Of a stretch of DNA of 14,204 bases, positions 5,070 through 11,499 are shown piece by piece (within the stretch, counting starts at the first letter, position 1; every line of letters starts with the position of its first letter). A program made the translations under genes and the position numbers. The notes below the pieces were generated by a model. That model made no database searches, had not been told where the DNA came from, and saw only the letters and a program-made list of their open reading frames with translations. Source of the stretch: Candidatus Omnitrophota bacterium (GTDB lineage Bacteria; Omnitrophota; Gorgyraeia; JABMRN01); the NCBI GenBank assembly GCA_028702395.1, contig JAQVOV010000029.1, positions 1-14,204 of the forward strand, written 5' to 3'.

Positions 5070-5136
5070 AGATCCCTGCCTGCCGGCAGGCAGGCAGGTA
5101 TTCCCCTGATTCAATATTCAGGGAAACCGGGATGAC
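5070..5136. repeat. Right inverted-repeat element flanking the GIY-YIG gene
   Basis: AAACCGGGATGAC (5124-5136) is the exact reverse complement of 4711-4723, and AGATCCCT (5070-5077) mirrors the other end of the left element. It includes the second copy of the 20-bp palindrome (5075-5094) and a stem formed by TTCCCCTGATTC and GAATATTCAGGGAA in imperfect form. Confidence 0.65.
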
Positions 5137-5225
5137 AAACATCAAACCTTATCAACCGTTCTAGTCACTAGTTACCAAACCCTATCAAACCAAGGTCAGA
5201 ACATTCCATAAACCCGCTACGCGCA

Positions 5226-5320
5226 GCGCGCCGCGAGCTCCGAGCTAAATGAACGTCCTAAAACATTTTTTGTAGGGGCGTACCAGCCTGCCGGCAGGCA
5301 GGTTGCAATACGCCCCTACA
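5226..5320 (+). repeat. Dispersed repeat copy 2 with GC-rich block and hairpin
   Basis: The GC-rich block CCGCGAGCTCCGAGCTAAA (5231-5249) precedes the core GAACGTCCTAAAACATTTTT (5251-5270). Both recur at 14038-14080. The core ends in a 12-bp hairpin, TGTAGGGGCGTA (5271-5282) pairing with TACGCCCCTACA (5309-5320). The short form of the CCTGCCGGCAGG palindrome lies in its loop, suggesting one repeat inserted into another. Confidence 0.65.
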
Positions 5321-5357
5321 AAATCCCCGTTCAGGATCTTCCACAGGGAAACATCAA

Positions 5358-5508
5358 GAAACAAAGACTTCGCGATATCTAAACCCTGTCTTTGTTTCTC
5401 CCCTGTTAAATCGCCTGCGATATTTTTTATAAAATATCGCAGGAAGTAGATTGGCCATTGGCCAATCTACTAAATTTTTTGGTCAATGTAGTACCATTAC
5501 AAAAAATT
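5358..5508. repeat. Four consecutive hairpins
   Basis: Perfect stems are GAAACAAAGAC (5358-5368) with 5388-5398; CCTGCGATATTTT (5414-5426) with 5431-5443; GTAGATTGGCC (5446-5456) with 5460-5470; and AATTTTTTG (5473-5481) with 5500-5508. The last three follow each other with two-base gaps. Stem sequences are unrelated, so this is not a simple tandem repeat. A structured RNA or mobile-element ends are the main readings. Confidence 0.6.
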
Positions 5509-5557
5509 GGCGATAAACTTTTATTTATATTTTTAGAGTTATTGTACCCGTAAGAGT

Positions 5558-5685
5558 GAATAAAATTGTTTTTGAGGGACATAACAAAAGCTCAACCACG
5601 GTAAACCCTATTACATATTGAGCTTTTGTTCTAAGCAAATTTCCTCGGTGGGGAAATTTGCGGTCCTGAAAAAACAATTTTATTC
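5558..5685. ncRNA. Predicted three-way-junction fold, candidate structured RNA or element end
   Basis: The outer stem pairs 5558-5580 with 5663-5685: sixteen continuous pairs starting GAATAAAATTG, three mismatches, then GGAC with GTCC. Inside it lie two perfect arms, AACAAAAGCTCAA (5583-5595) with 5618-5630 and GCAAATTTCC (5635-5644) with 5652-5661. GGTCCTGAA (5662-5670) is also complementary to TTCAGGACC (5711-5719), which allows an alternative fold. The strand is not determined. No known RNA family was recognised, and the fold was found by eye. Confidence 0.35.
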
Positions 5686-5808
5686 CTTCATTTTAAACTT
5701 CCAACCCGCGTTCAGGACCTTCCTCTACACGAAATACGATATACGAAACACCCATATTAACCGTTCTGGTTTCTGGTCTCTGGCCACTGGTCTCTATCCC
5801 CCATCACC

Positions 5809-6477
5809 TCAAACAAGTATTCTCTCACCCTTCAGTATATCAGGTATATCAACCGCATCAATACGCATCCCGCCATCATGCTCTATCTTTATCGTATAAA
5901 GCATACCAGGAATGAACATTGTCCCTGGTGCTTCAATTTGAGCATTCTTTATACTGTTCTTACGAGCTTTGTCATTATTAAGAATATAATCCCAGAAATT
6001 AGCCCATAATTCCTGTTCATACTTAGTAATAGCAGTCCCAACCTTATATCCTCCTGGTACTTGACCAGCTTCAGTTATCACAAATTCCTCTGTATCTTTA
6101 CCATTTAATGCAAAAGCTTTCATGAAAAGGTATGCGCTTTTTCCTTTTAACTTGTCAGCAGTACGTATCTTCAGATCATCATACCTTACAACAAGCGCCT
6201 GAAACTGTATCAAATTTCCCGTAAAAGTGAAATATTTCGCAGGCATAGGCTTTCCTGCTGAATCATATTCAAGGAACTTTATGGTAGTTGTAAATTTAGT
6301 ATCATTGGCTTCATCCGGTGTTACGTTTGTCACAAGTACCTGTGCTATACGCGAGTCTGCCTCAAGCCTTGTTATGATCTGTTTAAGCATCTTTTTTTCA
6401 TTGTTAAATTTACTATAAAAAAACACAGAAACGCATGCTATTAGTACTACCAATATGATCTTTTTTCTTTTTTCCAT
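5809..6477 (-). CDS. Membrane-anchored protein of unknown function
   Basis: 222 residues. A basic start (MEKRKK) is followed by one hydrophobic segment at about residues 7-22, giving an N-in anchor with the rest outside the cytoplasm. No lipobox or cleavage motif is obvious. The outer part mixes beta-type segments (KFTTTIKFLEYD, KYFTFTGNLIQFQALVVRYDD) with a helix, and ends with a conserved-looking LYTIKIEHDGGMRIDAVDIPD. I do not recognise a family. A short SD-like GTAGG lies upstream of ATG. The strong terminator at 6539-6583 separates it from the preceding operon, so it has its own promoter. It is probably an envelope protein. Confidence 0.8.
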   Translation of the reverse strand: MEKRKKIILVVLIACVSVFFYSKFNNEKKMLKQIITRLEADSRIAQVLVTNVTPDEANDTKFTTTIKFLEYDSAGKPMPAKYFTFTGNLIQFQALVVRYDDLKIRTADKLKGKSAYLFMKAFALNGKDTEEFVITEAGQVPGGYKVGTAITKYEQELWANFWDYILNNDKARKNSIKNAQIEAPGTMFIPGMLYTIKIEHDGGMRIDAVDIPDILKGERILV

Positions 6478-6538
6478 TATATACCTACTTCTTATTGTTT
6501 ATCACTATTATATAACTCTCAAAAAAAAGTGCAACCAT

Positions 6539-6583
6539 AAAATAAAAGGCCTTTATCTTATAAAGATAAAGGCCTTTTATTTT
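6539..6583 (-). terminator. 21-bp perfect stem, Rho-independent terminator
   Basis: The arms at 6539-6559 and 6563-6583 are perfectly complementary with a 3-base loop. The GC-rich part of the stem is AAGGCCTT, and the A/T tracts at its base give a U-rich tail on either strand. It lies 18 bases past the stop codon at 6601 and would end the leftward GH130 operon. The outer A/T tracts would also permit rightward termination. Confidence 0.88.
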
Positions 6584-6600
6584 GATTATATTTACAGCTT

Positions 6601-7095
6601 TTATTGAACTACTGGAATTCCCTGATCATTCTCATCTACTGATACATTAGATAGATCTCCAAGAGATTCGCCTGTTGCTTCATCATAATTGGAATCTTCT
6701 TCAGAAAGCTCGGTTTCGTTTCCGCTTTCACTTGGATTTTCCATTACTGGTTCTTCCGCATCTTCATTATCAACGCTTATTGAAGTCACGACCATTTGAT
6801 CGCCTTTTAGTACAGCCATTATATCGACCATATCACCTTCTTTAATATCTGATATTGCCGCAGCATTTTCGATCTCAACTTCAGCATCAACAGGATAAGT
6901 TATTTGAATGATCTCCTGTGTATCATAATCGAATTTACTTACAACTATCTCGTTTGCTGATACAGAAACAACACTTCCCCAAGTATATTCAGAAGAAGGA
7001 TCTTCAACAACTGTTTCATCCTGTCCAAATGAATAGTTACTTGTGAATAATAAACACAGAACCAGTACAGACAACAAACAAATTCTCAGTTTCAT
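6601..7095 (-). CDS. Small exported protein with acidic C-terminal tail
   Basis: 164 residues. A signal peptide is clear: MKLR, a hydrophobic run to about residue 20 and a likely cleavage after SFG (about residue 24). Residues 37-107 look like a compact beta domain of the DUF5666/OB-like kind (WGSVVSVSANEIVVSKFDYD, then VDAEVEIENAAAISDIKEGDMVDI, then MVVTSISV). The remaining 55 residues are Asp/Glu/Ser-rich and probably disordered. A GGAGGA site sits four bases before ATG. It is the last gene of the mannose operon, 25 bases after the GH130 stop, so co-expression is expected although no sugar-related motif is visible. The function is unknown. Confidence 0.85.
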   Translation of the reverse strand: MKLRICLLSVLVLCLLFTSNYSFGQDETVVEDPSSEYTWGSVVSVSANEIVVSKFDYDTQEIIQITYPVDAEVEIENAAAISDIKEGDMVDIMAVLKGDQMVVTSISVDNEDAEEPVMENPSESGNETELSEEDSNYDEATGESLGDLSNVSVDENDQGIPVVQ

Positions 7096-7120
7096 TTTAT
7101 CCTCCGTATTATTTTTATTA

Positions 7121-9040
7121 TTAACTCATCATTTTCAGTAAATCTGAAAGACTGTGAGTTGCAACGCCGATAACTGTATCCCCGCCTCCATAATAATGAT
7201 ATATCGTATCTCCTCTTAGGATATGTCCGCATGGAAAAACAACGTTAGGTATCTGTCCTTCGAGTTCATACTTTTTCTCAGGTCTTAATATAGACTCATT
7301 TGTACGTGCAAGTATATGCATCGGATTTTTAAGGTCCAGTAGTGCAGCTCCTAAACTATAAAAGTTCTCCTCTGAAACACCATGATAAAAGAACAACCAG
7401 CCTTCTTTAGTCTTGATAGGAGTTCCTGCCAATCCGATCTTTTTACTATCCCACATACCATGTCTTGGCCCCATAAGTCTAATACCTTTTGTGACTTCAT
7501 CAGCTATAGTTTCTAATGAATTAACAAAATCAACACATATTTGACTTTTAATTCGATGTATGACCATATATTGACCATTTACTTTTTCAGGCATGATACA
7601 TGCATCCTTATCATCTATTCCTGCCGGAGTTATAATGATAGGTTCACTCCATTTGTCCCATGCTCTGCTTAAAAAGTTCTTCACAGATATGGATGAAAGT
7701 GCTACTCTCGGTACTTCAAGTCCGTTATAAGCTGTATAACACATATGAAGCATATTCCCAATTCTTGTTATTCTTGGATCTTCACATCCTGAATTGCCAT
7801 TAGGAATACCTTTGCCTTCAAAATTTTTGCGTGGTACATAAATAGGCTCAGAAAGTCTTTCATCGATTTTAAGACCATCTTTACTTACAGCATAGCCCAT
7901 TGTAGAAGTGTTATCCTCAGACATTGCCCTGTAAACAATATGTACTTTTCCGTCGATATCAACTGCAGCTGGATTAAATACAGCTCGACTTTCAAAAGGA
8001 TGTTCAGCAATTGGTTCAAGGGTAGGATTCTTCTTATATCTTTTAACATAATTATGTCTTTTTACAGGATCCATGCTATTTACAAGATCATCTAATCTAA
8101 CCTCAGCAATACATGAAGTAGTATCAGCAGCCCCATAATATATCCATATATGCTGATCTCTTAAAAGTGCACCTGAAGGAAAAATAACATCAGGGATCTG
8201 TCCGTATTTTTCATAAGTTTCTTGAGGAACAAATATAGGATTATGAGTTCTGCCTATTATCTTTTTAGGATCTTTTAGATCAAGCAATAATGCTTCAATA
8301 CCGAAAATCTTTTGATTGGTATTATAATCCTGTATGTGAGCATAGATCAGTAACCAGCCATATTTAGTTTTGATAGGTGCTGCCCCAACTTCAACATGAT
8401 CAGTTATTGTCCTTCGTATCCTCAATGTGTGTTTCGCAAGATTTCTGTACCATGTTTTCCAGTATACAGGATTCCAGATATCTTCTTCTTTATCAAATTC
8501 AGCTATAGCAATTTTAGCAGTACGTTTTGCGTTATCAGTATTTACTGTAAGAATTGCCGCCAATTTTCCGTTGATCTTTGCAGGAAAAAGAGCCATAGCC
8601 TTTGCATTGAATGGTGTTACAAGATGTTTTGATTCAATTGTCTTAAAATCTTTTGTAATAGCACATGCTACTTTTATACCATCATATTGAAATGGGTAAA
8701 GAGATAACGCTGTATAAAAAATGAAATATTTACCGTTCATTTTTGTAACACGAGGGTCTTCACAACCATATTGTTCCCAATCAAACTCAGGTTTTATAAG
8801 TTGCGCTCTGTTATAGTAATTTATCCCATCTTTGCTCATTGCATATCCTATTGAAGATATGTACGGACTGTCTTTTGGAATTAATACAGGTTCAGTTATT
8901 GCTCGATATACACAATGTATAACCTCTTTTTTATCACCGCTTGATACCGGCGCCCAGTTAAACGTTGCAAAAGTTTCCCAAGGATGCTGAGTCAAAGGTG
9001 TAAGTATTGGATTACGAATTGATCTTTTTACAATAAACAT
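7121..9040 (-). CDS. Two-domain GH130-type glycosidase/phosphorylase
   Basis: 639 residues made of two GH130-like five-bladed propellers, about 1-320 and 325-639. Each has the hallmark Glu-Asp-Pro-Arg: E94-D95-P96-R97 and E420-D421-P422-R423, the Asp being the general acid in the family. Other family signatures occur in both halves: S-K-D-G, GTPIKTKEGW followed by YHG (C-half), and FPCG...YYGGGD at the end. In the N-half the YHG position reads YAHIQD. GH130 enzymes cleave beta-mannosides, most by phosphorolysis giving mannose 1-phosphate. Ordinary members have 300-400 residues, so this is a tandem fusion. There is no signal peptide, so it acts inside the cell. Acceptor specificity cannot be told. 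The gene lies 33 bases after the preceding GH130 gene. Confidence 0.87.
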   Translation of the reverse strand: MFIVKRSIRNPILTPLTQHPWETFATFNWAPVSSGDKKEVIHCVYRAITEPVLIPKDSPYISSIGYAMSKDGINYYNRAQLIKPEFDWEQYGCEDPRVTKMNGKYFIFYTALSLYPFQYDGIKVACAITKDFKTIESKHLVTPFNAKAMALFPAKINGKLAAILTVNTDNAKRTAKIAIAEFDKEEDIWNPVYWKTWYRNLAKHTLRIRRTITDHVEVGAAPIKTKYGWLLIYAHIQDYNTNQKIFGIEALLLDLKDPKKIIGRTHNPIFVPQETYEKYGQIPDVIFPSGALLRDQHIWIYYGAADTTSCIAEVRLDDLVNSMDPVKRHNYVKRYKKNPTLEPIAEHPFESRAVFNPAAVDIDGKVHIVYRAMSEDNTSTMGYAVSKDGLKIDERLSEPIYVPRKNFEGKGIPNGNSGCEDPRITRIGNMLHMCYTAYNGLEVPRVALSSISVKNFLSRAWDKWSEPIIITPAGIDDKDACIMPEKVNGQYMVIHRIKSQICVDFVNSLETIADEVTKGIRLMGPRHGMWDSKKIGLAGTPIKTKEGWLFFYHGVSEENFYSLGAALLDLKNPMHILARTNESILRPEKKYELEGQIPNVVFPCGHILRGDTIYHYYGGGDTVIGVATHSLSDLLKMMS

Positions 9041-9073
9041 TAGTTCGTACCTGCCTTTCTTGAAATATTAATA

Positions 9074-10927
9074 TTATGAAACCGGAACTTCCTTAAGAAC
9101 TGTACTTACTTCTTTATCTTTTTTAACATCTTCAACGAATTTCTCAAGATGTGCTGTCGCACAGCATACTACCCTGTCACCTCCGCCGTAATAAACAATA
9201 AGCTCATTTCCTATAACAACCGCTCCGCATGGATATGCCACTCCTGATTTACCTTCATTTTCATAGTGTTCGTCAGGTTCAAGAATTGGCTTAGTTGTAC
9301 GATAAAGAACTTTTGATGGATCTTTTGTATCAAGTATCATTGCACCAATTTTATATTTCGTATCATCTCTGTCATCAACAGCATGATAAATTACAAGCCA
9401 TCCTTCGTTAGTTTTTATTGGCGTAGCCCCAACACTAAGTTTTCTACTGTCCCAAAGGTGTGGTCTTGTCTTTATCATATGCTTTGCCTCAAGCCATGTA
9501 CCGTCATCAAACTCTAGGTCATTTCTCTTATCAATAAGAATATGAGGAAAAACCCTATGGAAAATAACATATTTACCTTCAACTTTTTCAGGTAATATAC
9601 ATCCGCTTTTATTAACTTCACCTGGCCTTGATATCAATTTAGGTTTTTTCCATTTCTTCCAATTATGCTTTAGAAAATCCTCTCGTTTGATCGAACTTAA
9701 AGCCACTCTTGGCTCGGAATATCCGGTATATGCAACATATGTAAGGTATATTGTATCTTCTATTTCCGTAAGCTTTGGATCTTCGCAGCCTCCCCATCCA
9801 CAGCCGGATTTGAAAAGATCAGTTACTTGTCTAGGTTTAGTATGTATCCCTTCGAATCTTTCTCTTGGCACATATGCAGGTTCATCGTGATTAACATCAA
9901 AATGAAACCCGTCTGCACTGGAAGCATACCCAAAACATGATAATCCTGATTTTCCAATAGCTCTATAAAGTAAATGAACCCGACCATCAGCATATAAAGC
10001 TGCAGGATTAAAGGTTCCTTCTGAACGCCAATCCCCCATATCATCAGGAACAATTATAGGATTTTTATGGAACTTCGTAAGCTTTATAATGGTAGCTTTT
10101 TCTTTTATTGATGGAAATGGCTGATTAATGCAAATACGCATCATCTTCTTTGCCTGAGACATGAAATACAGATATATTTTTGCTTTATAAAATGCTGCAC
10201 CCATAGAAGTTATTAACTCACTGCCGACAGGTCTTTCTTCCTGCCAAAGAGGGCTTTCTGATCTCCAAATAATGTTGTTAGGATCTGTTACACAGAAAAG
10301 AGCTGCCCCTATCTGAAGAGTTTGTCTGCCGTTTTTAACAAATGATGCATCATATACTACAAGTATGCCATCTTCAACCAAAGATACCATTAAAACAGAT
10401 ATTTGTGAATGATCAAAGAACTTGCTTCTTGGCTTTAAACAGGAAACCTCAGAAACATCCCATTTCTTAAAATTTTTAGACACTGCAGTATAAATAGAAC
10501 CTTGTCCAAGATACATAACATAGTTATCTGCATGTTTATAGTGCGGTACAAGAATTCCCTTTTTATCAACAGATGAAATTTTACCGGCAATAGTGAATTT
10601 TTTCATGTCTTTTGATACAGCACCAATAAGTTGATCCTTTTTATTATCTTTTTTTACGAAACTCATAAAATAACCCTGATCAATCGGAGAAACACTTATA
10701 TTCTCTTTTTCCTCAAAAGTTTCAGGTTTACCTAATGATGATAAAAGCTGTATTTTTGTTTTAAGGCCTGCAAAACGTACCCCTGTTTTACCTTTTGATA
10801 AATATAGGCCTACTTTTCCGAACTGCTCTGCCTTGAAAAACAAAGATATATTTCCTTTGTCAGAAACAACTCCAACGGGACTCTTTAGTTTTTCACTTTT
10901 TGCTTTTTGTCTTTCGATTTTCTTCAT
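9074..10927 (-). CDS. GH130-type protein with a degenerate N-terminal propeller
   Basis: 617 residues from ATG 10927. That start is favoured by GGAG six bases upstream; an in-frame GTG at 10957 overlaps the cupin stop and would add ten Lys/Asn-rich residues. The C-terminal half (about 300-617) is a full GH130 domain: FNPAALYADG, E382-D383-P384-K385, RVALSSI, GATPIKTNEGW, YHAVDD, and YPCG...YYGGGD. Lys follows the EDP motif where Arg is usual. The N-terminal half keeps the propeller fold traces (LVVYDAS, IGAALFCVTDPNNIIWRSESPLW) but has no EDPR and no FNP motif, so it is probably not catalytic. It likely acts with its neighbour on intracellular mannosides. Confidence 0.85.
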   Translation of the reverse strand: MKKIERQKAKSEKLKSPVGVVSDKGNISLFFKAEQFGKVGLYLSKGKTGVRFAGLKTKIQLLSSLGKPETFEEKENISVSPIDQGYFMSFVKKDNKKDQLIGAVSKDMKKFTIAGKISSVDKKGILVPHYKHADNYVMYLGQGSIYTAVSKNFKKWDVSEVSCLKPRSKFFDHSQISVLMVSLVEDGILVVYDASFVKNGRQTLQIGAALFCVTDPNNIIWRSESPLWQEERPVGSELITSMGAAFYKAKIYLYFMSQAKKMMRICINQPFPSIKEKATIIKLTKFHKNPIIVPDDMGDWRSEGTFNPAALYADGRVHLLYRAIGKSGLSCFGYASSADGFHFDVNHDEPAYVPRERFEGIHTKPRQVTDLFKSGCGWGGCEDPKLTEIEDTIYLTYVAYTGYSEPRVALSSIKREDFLKHNWKKWKKPKLISRPGEVNKSGCILPEKVEGKYVIFHRVFPHILIDKRNDLEFDDGTWLEAKHMIKTRPHLWDSRKLSVGATPIKTNEGWLVIYHAVDDRDDTKYKIGAMILDTKDPSKVLYRTTKPILEPDEHYENEGKSGVAYPCGAVVIGNELIVYYGGGDRVVCCATAHLEKFVEDVKKDKEVSTVLKEVPVS

Positions 10928-10953
10928 TGTTTTCTCCGCGTTATTTTTTTTGT

Positions 10954-11304
10954 TCACCGATTATATATATCTTCAATGCGTACAATATCATTCTCATCAA
11001 ATTCGCCAAAAGAAATTTCTAAGACTTTTATATGTGAATCATTTGTAGAAATTCTATGTTTCTGTTCTTTTTTGATCAAAAACTCATCGCCCTCTTTAGC
11101 AGAATACACAGTATCATCAATTGTGATATTTCCATTTCCTGCAATGACTTTCCAGAACTCTTCTCTTTTATGATGGTATTGTAAACTTAAGGCTTGGTGC
11201 GGATTAACAGAAAGGATCTTTACTGTAGTGGGTTCACCTGAAGTGAACTTTTCAAACTGTCCCCAAGGACGTTTCTCAGTATATTTTGTTTCTAATGTGT
11301 TCAT
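10954..11304 (-). CDS. Cupin mannose-6-phosphate isomerase, type II
   Basis: 116 residues, a single cupin that matches the C-terminal isomerase domain of bifunctional ManC/AlgA proteins. RPWG (12-15), SLQYHHKREEFW (40-51, supplying the metal-binding His and Glu), a later H83-R in the second cupin motif, and the closing segment ENDIVRIEDIYNR are the family hallmarks. It should interconvert mannose 6-phosphate and fructose 6-phosphate. It lacks the nucleotidyltransferase domain of ManC, so it makes no GDP-mannose on its own. It opens the operon; its TGA overlaps the alternative GTG of the next gene. No strong Shine-Dalgarno site is present, though GAG lies six bases before ATG. Confidence 0.88.
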   Translation of the reverse strand: MNTLETKYTEKRPWGQFEKFTSGEPTTVKILSVNPHQALSLQYHHKREEFWKVIAGNGNITIDDTVYSAKEGDEFLIKKEQKHRISTNDSHIKVLEISFGEFDENDIVRIEDIYNR

Positions 11305-11326
11305 AATTGTCTCAGCTTTCCTATAA

Positions 11327-11355
11327 TTAAATTGTAAAAAATACTTGTAAAAATA
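11327..11355 (-). promoter_or_regulatory. Possible promoter of the cupin-GH130 operon
   Basis: On the minus strand TTTACA (one mismatch to the -35 consensus) is followed after about 17 bases by AATTAT (four of six matches to the -10). It lies some 25 bases before the cupin start codon. The region is very AT-rich, so chance resemblance is likely and the call is weak. Confidence 0.3.
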
Positions 11356-11447
11356 AATAAATTAACTATTTAACTATACAAATAGATTGAAGTAGAAAAA
11401 AATTTTACACCTTTACCTAACTTTTGTCAATATATATTAACAAAAAA

Positions 11448-11480
11448 TGGCAAAACCCGAAATTTGTCAGATTTTTGCCA
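11448..11480 (-). terminator. Terminator after the phosphohexomutase gene
   Basis: Read leftward, TGGCAAAA (complement of 11473-11480) pairs with TTTTGCCA (complement of 11448-11455) across a 17-base loop, followed by a run of six T. It lies 20 bases beyond the stop at 11500 and separates the two metabolic transcription units. Confidence 0.65.
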
Positions 11481-11499
11481 ATTTTTTCGTCGAGTTACT

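Larger units (their letters stand above)
5056..5808. other. Gene-free, hairpin-dense region
   Basis: No supported gene. A 93-codon frame at 5618-5899 runs through inverted repeats and the end of the next gene, and has no coding signature. The stretch contains, in order, the right flank of the GIY-YIG unit, a dispersed repeat copy, at least five hairpins (5271-5508), a predicted three-way junction (5558-5685), and a degenerate stretch similar to 151-176 at 5727-5752. An imperfect direct repeat brackets the hairpins: CGTTCAGGATCTTCC (5328-5342) and CGTTCAGGACCTTCC (5709-5723). Confidence 0.6.

Noticed and set aside
5271..5508. Series of Rho-independent terminators
   Set aside because: Most stems lack a following T-tract and there is no nearby upstream gene in the right orientation to end. 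A structured element explains them better.
5618..5899. 93-codon plus-strand frame
   Set aside because: Its first part lies across the arms of the three-way junction and its last part is antisense to the anchored protein; no binding site or domain is visible.
8396..8690. Two overlapping plus-strand frames within the 639-residue GH130 gene
   Set aside because: They are antisense shadows; the GH130 motifs are on the minus strand.
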